Shown: piece by piece, positions 33,040 to 43,764 of the stretch
Layout of the letters: every line of letters begins with the position of its first letter
How positions within the stretch are numbered: the first letter of the stretch is position 1
Source of the DNA: Erodium maritimum
Taxonomy: Eukaryota > Streptophyta > Magnoliopsida > Geraniales > Geraniaceae
NCBI GenBank assembly: GCA_963921825.1
Contig: OY997595.1
Location: 66,371,879 to 66,435,878, forward strand
Reading direction: 5' to 3'
Length of the DNA: 64,000 bases
Position numbers and translations under genes: made by a program
Notes under the pieces: model-generated
What the model saw: only the letters and a program-made list of their open reading frames with translations
Databases searched by the model: none
What the model was told of the DNA's origin: nothing

Positions 33040-33280
33040 CATACCGGTGTGGGGTAGTATCATAACCGAGAAATGGTTTACCCTGCGGGGATGGTTATTC
33101 GTGGTCCGGTATGGTACCCACATCGACGGGTAATCCGGTGTGGGGTAGTATCATAACCGAGAAATGGTTTACCCTGCGGGGATGGTTATTCGTGGTCCGG
33201 TATGGTACCCACACCGACGGGTAACCCGGTGTGGGGTAGTATCATAACCGAGAGATTGTTCACCCCGCAGGGATGGTTAC
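33040..33280 (+). repeat. ~91 bp tandem repeat inside the LTR
   Basis: GGTGTGGGGTAGTATCATAA recurs near 33045, 33136 and 33228, with ACCCTGCGGGGATGGTTATT in each unit; a partial unit precedes. It is the counterpart of the CCCGCAGGG repeats in the reverse LTR (18890-19000) and of the CCCGAAGGAGTTCCGGG array at 21556. Confidence 0.8.
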
Positions 33281-33915
33281 TTATTGTTTCACCCCGGGTG
33301 TATGCGTCCTGCGGGAGCATTTCTCGGGAGGTTATCTTGTTTCACCCCGATGATCTATGGTCCTTTGGGGACATTTTCGAGAATCCCGACGATATGTGTC
33401 CCTTTAGGGATGTTTCCGGTAGCCCCGACGTATGTGTCTCATCTGGACCGAGGGGAAGTCCGACTTGACACAAGGACTAATTGATTATAGCATTTGCACC
33501 CGATGACTTATGCTCCTTCGGGGACGTTTCCGGGAGCCCCGATGTTCTAGGTGTCCCGTGGGGATATTTCCTGGGGTCCCGATGTATGCGTACCCTCTGG
33601 AGCGAGGGACTTCCATTATGTGGTTTTGATCCGTGTGTGGACCGGAGTCTTGCAGTCTTGTTTATCTATCTTTTAATATTCGTGTATCCCGTTAGTTGTT
33701 TCCTTTGCTGATTTAACTTTCTTGACCCGTGGGTCGTTTCGTTACTTATTTTTATTTGTGGATAAACTTGTCTACCGTAAATTTTCCTTTTAGTTACTAT
33801 TTGTTAAGCCTTATACCTTTTATCAATCTCATTTTGACGCAATGTGTTAACGATTCTAATTCTGACTTTTGTTTAAAAAGTAGGGGCTCTTTCCTTACTT
33901 TCTACTTTTTCCTAC

Positions 33916-33929
33916 TGAGCGAAAGCTCA
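33916..33929 (+). other. GNRA-capped hairpin motif in LTR (GAAA loop)
   Basis: TGAGCGAAAGCTCA in the context TTTCCTACTGAG, about 270 bp before the LTR end, as in the LTR at 19644-22334. Confidence 0.5.
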
Positions 33930-35226
33930 CCCCCTTTATGTTTACTGTTGTTCACAAGTCTCAGTGCTGAGTGGACCTAGAGGACGTCTCAGAGCTCGGG
34001 AGCTTGTTGAGGGTCCGGGATTGTTATGTTAGAGACGTACCTTCAACTTTGTTCAAAACATGTCTTAATTGTTTCATTTTGAATTTGTTTATAAGGATTA
34101 CTTGGAGTTTTACGTTCTAAAGTTTTAGCTATTTATTATTATTTATCTTTACTCTAACTCACGTCTCAAGTCCGGTCAAAACCGGATTTGGGGCGTGACA
34201 GGCATGGTCCAAATGAGTTTTCGGACCGGAATGAGGGCCTCTTTTGAACATTCTCTGGTCCGGAAGTGACCCAATCCGCTATTCTGTCCCGGCTAGTATG
34301 AGTCATAGTCTATTCCAGATTCTTGCCCGCTTAAGTGGATAGACTTTTGAATTCCTTTGATTTGACATCTCATATGAGAAATCGGAGTTGGTGTAAGGAA
34401 GATGGCCTTCGCAAGATTAGCCAACCTCCAAGATTTCTTAAGCTGAATTTTTACTCCATTTAGCTCCGACCTCCTATAAACCCCTGAATTGAGACCAACT
34501 GGATACAAGGGAAGATAAGTGTATTAAAATGAACCAACACATGAGTTAAAAGCTCAATAATGTGAACTGAAAACATTAAAAACCAATGCATTTTATGTCT
34601 ATATCAATCGTCTTGGTGCTAGACCTCCATCATTAGGCCTTCCATGGTTGACCGGTCGAAGTGAATAGGTGGCCCGCTGGGCTGGAAGACTGTCTAAGCC
34701 TGTGTTAGCTCGACAGAGGGACCCGAGGGATCGAGATAATCCTGTCCTCCTCTGCGTACATGGTCAATGCATAAAATCCCTCCTAGAGATTGCAGAGACT
34801 CTCCATCGTAGGGAGAGATGTAACCAAAGGTTCATCCGCGCGAGATGCATCAGCGACGAACAAGGGGCAGGGGACATAGTGAGGTCAAGGAAAGGACTGC
34901 CAGAGGCATGTCGAAGGTGGATATGGTGGGGAGAGCATGGGAGCGAGAGGAGTCGGGGAAGGCCAGGATGGATTCCTCTTGGGCTTGGTCGGCTTTATTA
35001 ACTCCGACGAAGGTGGTCTCCAGGGCCTCAAACAAGTCACATTGGAAAGAGGAGCAGCGGAGGATGTAGGGAGGGGAAAATGGCTGGCGACTACATGAAT
35101 GGTGGAGGTGTTCAGCGGCACGGAGTTGAGCGATGAGGGCGGGCCCATAGGGAAATAGGAGGAGCTTGTGTATGTATGCGTGTGTGTGTGAGAGAGAGAG
35201 AACCCTAATAGTCGTTCTGCTATGAT

Positions 35227-35860
35227 CATCCATTTCCATGTTTGTGCACGTAATACATGCGAATATATTATGCGATAAATCTGTCAAATTTCATAAAAGA
35301 GTGGAAGATACCACTGAATCATACATAATTATACGGTTTTTACATAATTATTCTAACAAAAAAAAAACTGGTTGGATCTGGATGGCATAGTAGAAAACAA
35401 CTCAACAAAAAGCTCAAACTAATAGTTAATGAGTCAGATACAATTTTATATTCTAACAGGAACTGTCACGGAGAAACTTTTTAAAACTATTTTCATTAGG
35501 AGCTAATTAGATAAATAGAAAGGAAATTAGTATTTTTGTGGTAATGAGATTTCAAATCGTGTTTGTGATGAACCTAACTCTGATACTGTATTTGAGATCC
35601 AACTGAAATTAAAAACTCAGTTTTAATTTTGTATTCTAACATGATACCCTGAGTTTGCAAACCGTACTTCAAAATGACAGGACAGTGATGTAAAAATCGT
35701 AAACTTCCCAAATGAATTTTGGAGAACTTCAAGTATCTGGCACAAAATATAATATATAGTTAGGTGTAATTATACAAAATCCACGTAGAGTTAGGTATAA
35801 ACGTTTTGGTACCATCTTAAACAATTATCCACAGTTTGATATTGTCAGGACCGAAAGTTT
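35227..35860. repeat. Duplicated upstream flank of GDSL copy 3 with family E repeats
   Basis: Continues the flank broken at 28523. Shares GTGCACGTAATACATGCG and TTTCATAAAAGAG-type blocks with 9490-9560, and later AGTTAGGTGTAATTATA with about 10010. Family E blocks lie near 35390-35460 and 35480-35650. No gene. Confidence 0.55.
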
Positions 35861-35925
35861 TGGTCAAGTGGTCTAGAGTCTGTTAAACAAAGAACTACAT
35901 CTTTTTTATTATTTTATTTTATTAA

Positions 35926-37372
35926 TTTTTTTTTATCAATACGAGTTCTATTATTTAAATATCAACAATAAGGATACTGTGAAATGGCGCCAGAATATAA
36001 CCTTCATGCCATTCCTGACGGGGGAAGAATAGTCGCCCTGGCTAGCCAATAAGCTACTCTGTTCGCTGTCCGCTTAACAAAATCGAGTTGCACATACTCG
36101 AGTTTAGATAATAGGGAAATACAATCATTGATGACTATCCCTAGAGGAGAAGAGGACGTTCTCCTGGTCTTGATCATATCCACTATGACCAGACAATCAC
36201 TTCTGATGTTGACTCTTTGACGTGCCTTGTGGACTAGCCACTACAATGCGTCTCTTATGGCGTAAGCTTCTATCACCCCCGAATTCTGGGGTCCGTTGAA
36301 TGATGAAGACCGGCCTCGAACAAGTTGACATGTGTCATCCCTGCACAGCCACCCTGTTCCCATTTGACTTGTTGCCGCAAACATGGCCCCATCTATATTA
36401 ATGGCCCAGCTTCCTTAGGTCGGCCGAGACCAAACTACATCAGCACCTCTATCTGTTCTGGTTGGGGTTGGTTTGACTCTCCCCTTTCGGTTTTTGGCAT
36501 CCAGCCATCCTGCATTTAACAGAGCGGTGTGATGAATAGAGGCTGCAGTTTGGGAGATGTTCTCCCAAACCTTCTTATTCCTGGTTTTCCATAATTCCCA
36601 TAGGAGACACCCCACCAGACCACTATATGCTGGAGGATTAAGGGATGGAATCGATCTCAACCACTCTATGAAATCTCTAGTTGCTGATGGGAGCTTCGGC
36701 CCGCTTCGCTGTCAATATTATGCCGCTATCGGGCATGTAACCAAGAGATGTATCTCCGACTCATCCTCCGTCCGATAGGCAGTGCATATTGATTCCATTT
36801 CCACCCTACGCGACCAGAGTCTGGTTGCCACTTGAAGACAGCCTGGACTTGTACGCCACAAAAAATTATGTACCTCCGGGGGGACTTCCAAAGCCCCAAT
36901 TGAAGGCCAAATGTCCGAATGGGTGTCCGTGGAAGTCTGGGTATGAGTAATCATCCCATATGCCGATCTGACTGAGTATTGACCTAAGTGTTCCCCTACC
37001 CAATACCAAGAGTCTGAGCATGCCAATATACTTGTAGGCACCACGAGGATGGCTATCCTGTCTAACTCATTGAAGAGGTTTTGGACTAGCCCTTCATTCC
37101 AACATCTCGTGCCTTGTATTATGAGGCTTGCTACACTCAGATGTTCTAATGTCGGGTTATTTGATGTTATCCATGGGTCTATCCCTATTAGCCAGGGATG
37201 ATTGAGAACTGAGGTTGTCGTACCCGGGCCTATAGTCTCCTTGCTCCTTGTTTGACCAGATCTTGGGCCGAGAGTATACTTTGTCACACAAAGCTTTGCC
37301 AATGTCCTCTCTTTGTTTCCAAAACCGATGAATATAAAAAGTCTTTTACCTTCAGGGTCCGCACACCTTCAG
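35926..37372 (-). mobile_element. 5'-truncated LINE (RT C-terminus and RNase H)
   Basis: The minus-strand 3' end is a poly(A) run (35934-35926) after TCGTATTGATA. The 5' edge lies between the coding part and the resumed duplicated flank at about 37385. TSD not identified. This is a different LINE lineage from the RRM-type elements in this window. Confidence 0.65.
35990..37302 (-). pseudogene. LINE zf-RVT and RNase H domains, decayed
   Basis: The 37302-36718 frame has QYSVRSAYGM, then PPEVHNFLWR and a cysteine/histidine stretch ending EIHLLVTCP: the zinc-binding region after LINE reverse transcriptases (zf-RVT), with one expected Cys replaced by Tyr. Then 36660-36415 has LLWELWKTRNKKVWEN, the usual linker. 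From about 36420 to 35990 come RNase H motifs INIDGAMF, IEAYAI and RSDCLVM, carrying the expected D, E and D, with a TAG stop between the second and third. The RT palm is absent (5' truncated). Confidence 0.7.
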
Positions 37373-37384
37373 CTCAATAAAAAC

Positions 37385-37615
37385 TAAAGTGATATCATTC
37401 CAATTGTTTTATACCTTTCCCACAGCAGATAATATTTATCCGTAACTAATTTATGTATTTCAGTCAAATTCTATTTACCCAATTACCTATATGCTATTTA
37501 ATAAATGTTCTTTGAGGAAAATGCATGCCTTGGTTTAATGGGGTAAAGTGACTTGGGTGATGTCCTAATACCTATGCATTTAATCAGGGAAACAACTTGT
37601 TCCAAACCAGTTTGT
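37385..37615. repeat. Duplicated upstream flank, third piece
   Basis: ATCATTCCAATTGTTTTATAC to AATCAGGGAAACAACTTGTTCC matches 10060-10275 upstream of copy 2. This extends the duplicated GDSL unit well beyond the promoter. Confidence 0.7.
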
Positions 37616-37742
37616 TTGTTATTGTCTTTTTAGCATTAAAAAAAAACAAATTTTATTACTTTAAACGAAACATAACCAGAAGAATAAAGGAGTAATAGTC
37701 TATCTTCAGACAGACTATAACTAACCTTCTAAAAAAACTTGA

Positions 37743-38012
37743 AGTGCCCGTGAAGTAGAAGGAGATGGAGGTGGTGGTGGTGGTGGTGGAGTAGCGGTAG
37801 GTGGTCAGGATGGTCCCAATGAAGGTGAGCGACTTCACCGTGAAGAACTAGGGCGGGTTGCTGAGAGAGCCATGACTACTACTACGATTGAGTCTCTCAT
37901 AGCCAAAAATAACGCTGGAGGTAACAGAGAGGATGGAAGGGACCGCGGCGATGATGGTGGTTACGAATATGACAATGCCCAGAATGAAGGACTCCATGAT
38001 CAGAGAAATTGA
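37743..38012 (+). pseudogene. Gly-rich/acidic coding remnant without start
   Basis: An open frame of about 89 codons with no ATG at its head: EGDGGGGGGGVAVGGQDG, then LHREELGRVAERAMTTTT, then a GGNREDGRDRGDDGG stretch, ending at TGA 38010. Composition resembles the N-terminal part of some retroelement gag proteins but no domain can be named. An (ATT)n tract follows at 38060-38093. Confidence 0.3.
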
Positions 38013-38058
38013 CTTGAGCCGGCCCAAGAGAGCACCGAGGATTTTTAATCAGAACTTA

Positions 38059-38059
<1 letters not shown>

Positions 38060-38092
<33 letters not shown>

Positions 38093-38093
38093 T
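38060..38093 (+). repeat. (ATT)n microsatellite
   Basis: About 11 ATT units. Confidence 0.95.
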
Positions 38094-38814
38094 TGCTTAA
38101 GTTATGTTAAATCTATCTTCTCACATTATTGAGGGGGTCTGAAGAGTTTGAGATGGGAAAAATATTCTCTCTAGAAACCCTTGTGGATCCTAATGTACTA
38201 GGGACTATCGCAGTTTTATCTCGTTGTCGCCGTTCAACCATCCATAGCCGCTAACCAACCTCGTTGTCGTCTTTTCGGGGCTGCATAGTCTGCCAGTTTA
38301 GTCGGGTCTCTCACCATGTTTGTGTGTCTCCTCCCCGGTGTCGTCTCCTACGTCGTCACCATCTTCAAGCTTAGATGGCTTGGAATAGTAAATTGAAACG
38401 TTTCAGAAGTTTCTTAACATATGCTTTTTTAAGATCCATTTCAAATAAGCTCAATCTACAACTCAAGACAATCTTTTTTTTCTCAATACTTTATTTTCAA
38501 ATTCTCTGTTACGATATTTCACTGTTTTAAAGATCTATTTACAAGTACATATCAAAAACGTATCATCGACGAACACTGATATTATAACAAAGTATATTTG
38601 TAAGGTATGAGCTGATATGATTGTGCTATAATTTTACAATCGTCGTTGTAACTTTAACGAGTACTTGGTCACTTATTTCATTTTTCATTATTTCATACCA
38701 TTTAAAATCTTTAGGGAGTCACAATAGATGAGATGCAATTGAGTTGTTGACTGCAAAAGCACAATATTTTTTTATAAGATGTAGCGGCTCTTTAGTAAAA
38801 CTATCATATTAGTT
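38094..38814. other. Intergenic, no gene seen
   Basis: AT-rich sequence with a pyrimidine-rich patch at 38210-38360. No domain, RNA gene or clear repeat recognised. Confidence 0.4.
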
Positions 38815-39505
38815 TTTTTTACCAATTCACAAATTTAATCTTTCTCGCTTGGTTTGAACTTCGATTAGCTTCAAACTTGCGCCAATATTTTTATTTTTTC
38901 AAGGGATTTATATCAAGATCAGTCATGAATATATTTTGAAAAACGAACAAAAAATTATTTCGGGGCTGATTTAAAAAAATATATATCTAGGTGATTTTTA
39001 TAAACACTGAACACTAGTTTTATCAACACAGAACACTAGTTTTATCCCCTCATTTTACCAAAACTTAACATGATTTTGATCACCTCATCGCTTATTTTTA
39101 TATCACCTCATCACATGTGTTTTATCGACATTGAAAACTAATTTTATCAACACTAAACACTAGGTTTGTCACCACATTACATGTGTTTTATCACCTCATC
39201 ACTTGTTTTTTATCACTTCAGCACACATGTTCTATCACTCCAACATATGTTTTTATCAACACTAAACACTAGTTTTATCAACACCTAACACTAGTTTTAT
39301 CACCTCGATATGAAATATTTATTAGTGAATATTGATCAATACTCGACAATAGTTTTATCACCCCGATAAAAAAATATGTGCTTCAAAATATATTCATCAC
39401 TGATCTTGATTGAAAATCCCTTGGAAAAATAAAAATATTTGCGTTGAAATGAAACATGAATGATTAAATTAGTGAATTGATTAAGAAAAAAATGAACACT
39501 TGTCC
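38815..39505. mobile_element. Foldback element with internal tandem repeats
   Basis: The left arm (about 38819-38945: ACCAATTCACAAATTTAATC, ATTTTTATTTTTTCAAGGGA, ATCAAGATCAGTCATGAATA) is matched inverted by the right arm at about 39375-39500. Between them (38995-39350) lie many variants of TTTTATCAACACTAAACACT and TTATCACCTCATCAC. No transposase. TSD not resolved. Confidence 0.6.
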
Positions 39506-39995
39506 ACATGGCACCATGCTATTACAAATCTGTCCTTTGTTTTATGAGAAGGGATGAAAGTTGCGTGAATTTAGGTGGGATTGGGGTGATGACGTGGCAT
39601 CATGGTAAATGTTGGATTTTGGTCTGTGGTTAGGATGGGTTCTCATAATTTTTACGATAAGACGAGTTTTTAGTAGATTTGTCCTCATACCCAAGGTACC
39701 ATAAGCAGTCAACACGTCCTTGATATCTATATTAAATATCTAGAAGTGACCATACACATTACTAGTAAATGAATTTATCAAAATTGAAATAAATGTTTTT
39801 ACTAAGGAATATTGCCAACATGGTGAGTCTAAGCAAGGAGGAGTCTACTGCTTCTGAACTCGGGACCGTGTTCTCTGGTGAGCTGCGTTCTGTGTTGTTG
39901 TAATAGTTTTTGTCCAGCCGCAAGGAAGTTTTGTTTCGTCTACAACCGATTTTAGCCTCTCTCTTGGAACGTTATCAAACTCGGGGTGTCCTCTG

Positions 39996-40400
39996 GTGAG
40001 TTTTGTTTCTATTGTTGCAACAATTTTTGTTCGACCGGTTTGTACGAGGAAGCTTTGTTCTGTGAAGTTGTTTGATCAATGTTTTTCTGTTACCTTTATG
40101 TTTGGGTGCTGTTTTTGTTGCTTCAACTTTTCGCTTTCAAGTCTAGTGTGGTTTACTTTGTATCATGATGACTTCGTCATCTTGTTTGGTCCTCCTTCTA
40201 GTTTCGAAGGACTTATGCCGAAGCCTTCTACTGATCGAAGTACTGGGAGTTTTGAGACTGTTAAGTTGTTTGTTAGCCATTTACTTTATAAATCAACTAA
40301 TGATTGGCTTTTCAACTTGTTTAATTGGGAAGGAAAGGTGGTCAAGGTGGATGCGATTAGAAGGCCTAATCGCGGAGGTAATTTCTTTAGTTTTGTTTGA
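39996..40400 (+). pseudogene. RRM fragment of LINE ORF1 (host element, N-terminal part)
   Basis: Near the end of the frame KLFVSHLLYKSTNDWLF (RNP2-like) is followed about 30 residues later by RGGNFFSFV (RNP1-like), the spacing of an RRM fold. A TGA at 40398 interrupts just after RNP1 and the reading continues VGDVDAAP. The C-terminal half of the protein is separated by the nested element and resumes at 43174. Confidence 0.55.
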
Positions 40401-40470
40401 GTGGGTGACGTTGATGCTGCCCCATGATCGCAAAACTCAACGATAGCCCGGTTCAAGGTTGCTTCAAGTT

Positions 40471-43056
40471 ATTCTACTTAGTTTTGAACGCGCCCCACGC
40501 GCGCGCTCCTAGGGTTTCACTGCGCGACTTCGTGCGCCGTCGGCCAGTGTGTTTCTTCTCCGAGGCTGTTACAGCCGGAGTGTTGGCGGGTGCGTGGGGG
40601 GTGGGTTGCGAGAGTTATCTATCTCCGGTCGACTCTGCGTTTTGACGCCGGACGTGACAGAGGCGGGAGCGAGTCGTCGGGAGTAGGCTCCGTTCTGAGG
40701 TTGGGTGATAGAGGTGGAGAAGCGAACTGTCGCCGGTGCGTCTTCAGGTCTCGGACGGAGAGTTTGTGCTGGTTCCTCGCCGGGTTTCTTCAGGTCTCGG
40801 ACGGAGTGTGTTCCTCGCCGGCGTGTCAGCTCTCGGACGGAGAGGGAACCAGTGCTGGGTTGCAGGAGTGTTGTTTCAATCCACGACCTCTCCCTACGGC
40901 CCGTCTCGGTGACGGAGTACACACCGGACAGAACTCCCCGGTCAAAGAGGAGCTACCCAGCATCGTTCGAGTGACTTTCTGCCGTTGATTCTAGCTTATG
41001 TTGCTCACGGAGTCAAGTTTGTGGATCCACAACTCGGCGCGCAAAGAAAATCAGGCGGAATCCAAAGCTTCGGAGATGGAGCGACCCCCAGTTTACCACG
41101 AGAAATTAATTGGAGATAAGTTGTTCAGAGTTCCTAAACTGTCGTCGGTGATCTGCAGGTTGGAGGATTCTGCACAGGTGCCGATCAGAAGCTCAGTTAT
41201 TCGAGATGAAGGAAATATTCCCACTCCGGTTGTCGAACACTTTTCGAGTCCGATCAAAAGTGGGGAAAGTGCTAGAACAGGTTTGCTCGGTCCTCATGCT
41301 TCAAAGGAGTTGTGCAAGCTTTTCATCTGTAATCTTCCTCCTGAGACGAATAGGTTGAAGTTGAGATCCTGGTTGGAACAATTCACTCCAGTGTTCAGAG
41401 TTTTTGTTTGCAAAAGACAAAATGCAGGTGGTCGCTTCTTCGGTTTTACGTCAGTTCGATCAAAAGAGCATGCGAATTTGTTAGTGAAGGCCTGCAATGG
41501 TATGGTCTGGGAGCAACACAAGGTTATTTTTTACCATAGCTTGGCCGGAGGGACTGAATAAAAGGTTGGGGAGAAAGGAGGTGGATCAGGTGTGGAGACC
41601 AAAATCTTGGAGCAATATTGAACAGGTTAAACCTGTGGCTGTCCCTACCCTCTGTCCAGAAGTTAAAGGCACTAGGTCGAGCTATTTATCGCCTTGGTCT
41701 GCAGCGAGTTTGCTGGGAGTTGCAAGGGAAGATTTATCTATAGCAGAATTATAGGAGCATATCAACATTGAAGCACCCTTGGAGCTGCAATTCCGATACT
41801 TGGGCAATAGAATTTTCCTGCTTCTTTCATCTGATCAGGAAGTTCTCCCTAGTATTCTGAATTCAAAGTGGAAGTGGTGTTCCTCTGCCTTCATCATGTT
41901 CTACTGGGCTAAGGAGTGGTTGAATGTAGAGGGTATCTTTTCTTGGGTGAGAGTTTCTGGCATCCCGATCTCGGGGTGGTGTTTGGCGACTTTTAGAGAA
42001 TTAGGAAATTCTCTTGGGACCTTTGTTATATCCCTGCGTGATGAGACCTCGACATTGTTAGATTTTAACTATCTCCTGTTAAAATTGAATTCACACGCCC
42101 AATCCTTCTCTCGAGACTTGATATTGGAAGGGAAGCGTTATCCCATTGCCGCTCAGAGAATCAACGCTTTATCAGTCAATGCGCCAGAATTTGAGGTGAA
42201 GCATCACTCAGTGGCCTACAAAGAGGCCCTTGGTTTGACTGACATGTTGAGACTTTCACCTCCAGAAAGGTTGTTGAAGGATAAAGGCGTGTTGCGTGCA
42301 TCTCCCTCGGCGAGCAAAGTGTCAGATTCACAATGTCAAAGTCAGAGTCAGAGCAGCCCGAGCCCATCCAATCTCTTGCGTGAACCTCAAGTTTATCGGG
42401 CCGGGGGATCAGTTAACCGAAACCTTTTGAGTTCAGGTAATAATCCTAACTATCTGTATTGGTCATATGCGGCTAGGAAGTGTACTTTGAGCAAAGAGAA
42501 TGCAGATCGTGATAAAACGTGGAAATTACTCAAAGCTAGTCAGAAAGCTATTGCGGTTAATCCTGAAGCCGCAGATCAGATAAAAGCTCTGGACTTTGAA
42601 TTGGGAGATTCTGTTGACCCTGAATTTCAGGAGGACTGATGATTTTTGCACTGATGACGAGTTAGAAAAGGGGGTGTCTCTCCCCTCTTCTTTGCCTTTC
42701 TAATCAAAGTCGCAGGGTAGTTCGGTGTGGTGGAATTTTTGATATATCACCTGCTAGCTTTTTTGGTTACAGAGAAACAGTGTGGTTTCTGGAGCTTGGT
42801 ACAAACGGTTTCCAGATGTTTGTTTTAAGCCTCATTCTTTCAGTGTAGTTTCTCTGGCAGGTGACTTAGTGTGTCTTACGAGCAAGTTCAATCGCCGAAG
42901 ACTGCTGGCTGGAGGGTAACTTTGAGTTTTATTTTGATGTTTTGGGTTCTAGTTTGGGTTTCTTTTGTTTCGTTTTTGGTGTAGCCTTTCGAGGTGTTCG
43001 TTTTCAGGGTTCCACTTTGGAATCCTGCAGCAATAAATTAATCGCCTATCAAAAAA
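40471..43056 (+). mobile_element. Complete ORF1-only LINE-like insertion (half-LINE), TSD-bounded
   Basis: The TSD AAGGTTGCTTCAAGTT (40455-40470) and AAGGTTGCTTCTAGTT (43057-43072), 15 of 16 identical, bounds 2586 bp. The 5' end is a GC-rich leader (CGCGCCCCACGCGCGCGCTC, then CTAGGGTTT). The coding part is a single ORF1-type protein, and the 3' end is TTAATCGCCTATCAAAAAA. Only about 420 bp separate the ORF1 stop from the tail, so there is no room for endonuclease or reverse transcriptase. It must have moved with enzymes supplied in trans. Confidence 0.8.
40998..42639 (+). pseudogene. LINE ORF1 protein: RRM plus DUF4283-like domain
   Basis: The first frame (40998-41561) has an RRM at about residues 105-185: KLFICNLPPETNR (RNP2) and GGRFFGFTSV (RNP1). 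After one frame change near 41540 the protein continues in the 41497-41754 frame, meets TAG at 41752, then reads on from 41779 to 42639. That part has FSWVRVSGIPISGWC and FRELGNSLGTFV, the W-x-G-x-P-x-x-W and G-x-x-x-G pattern of DUF4283-like regions, then a Ser/Pro-rich linker and an acidic C-terminus. One frameshift and one stop separate it from an open ORF, so it is probably a recent pseudogene. The likely role of the family is RNA binding in a LINE ribonucleoprotein. Confidence 0.7.
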
Positions 43057-43173
43057 AAGGTTGCTTCTAGTTGATCGGGCGTGAGAGAGAGGCAAGTCAA
43101 GATCTTTTTTTGTGAAAAGGTGTGGGAAGAGAAATCGAGGCCCTCTTCTGACGCGGCTGGTTCTTAGGGAAAT

Positions 43174-43764
43174 TTGTTTTGTTGTAGAGGCTCGACTATC
43201 CCTAAACACTGTACTATGGCCTTGTCAAGATGTATTGCAGTAGTCTGCTCTAATCAAAGCCTAGAAATGATTCGGGCTGAGATCGAGAGAGAGGGTGTTT
43301 TGGATCTAGTGCTTCATTCTTTTTGGCAAAGGGTGTGTCTTATTACTTGCCCTGACCCTGTTTTTGAAGTAGCAATTAAGGAGACAAAGTGGCATTGCCT
43401 CGAGAGGTGGTTCGTGAAAACCAGTTTTTCAGGGGATTTAGTGCTCGAAAGTGTTTTTTTTTTCCAGTGGATGGTTATTGATGTTTTTCATTTTCATTAT
43501 TGGAGCATTGATAATCTTTTCTCCATCGGAAAGTTGTTTGGATATGTTTCATCAGTTCAAGGAGAGGGATTGAGGGCTTCTTCAAGTCGCGGTTTTATAT
43601 TGTTGCACAGTGAGAAGGTTTTTGGAGGAACGGAGGTGGAGTTATTTCTTTATGAAACTGCTTTTCGTGTCTTTGTTCGGGACATTGATGAGAGTAGAGT
43701 GCCTAGTATTTTGAGCTCGGGAAATTTGGCAGGTGTCCCTATACACTCTGACGATGTTTCTTAG
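43174..43764 (+). pseudogene. LINE ORF1 C-terminal domain (host element)
   Basis: A 196-codon frame aligning in layout with the second domain of the nested element: RVCLITCPDPVFEVAIKETK, then FFFQWMVIDVFHFHYWSIDNLF and IGKLFGYVSSV in place of WVRVSGIPISGWC and LGNSLGTFV. The N-terminal RRM lies at 40255-40400, on the other side of the nested insertion. Confidence 0.55.

Larger units (their letters stand above)
30984..34200 (+). mobile_element. Forward solo LTR of the same family (3.2 kb)
   Basis: TGTATCGGGCACTG...GGATTTGGGGCGTGACA, with GGCA at 30980-30983 and 34201-34204 as a short TSD. Order matches the LTR at 19644-22334: A-rich tract then GC-rich segment near 31075-31540, TCAGCAGCTAGGAG near 32268, a tandem-repeat zone at 33040-33280, the TGAGCGAAAGCTCA hairpin at 33916 and the same end. 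No gag-pol. Confidence 0.75.
28524..35213 (-). mobile_element. Minus-strand LINE insertion (DUF4283 type) with nested elements
   Basis: The exact 13-bp TSD GTTCTGCTATGAT is at 28511-28523 and 35214-35226, in the duplicated upstream flank of copy 3. The minus-strand 3' end is an A-run (28533-28524). The 5' end (from 35213) starts GACTATTAGGGTTCTCTCTC, then CT and CA repeats. It holds decayed DUF4283/zinc-knuckle coding at 29470-29960 and is split by other sequence including a solo LTR (30984-34200). No reverse transcriptase is recognisable. Confidence 0.75.
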
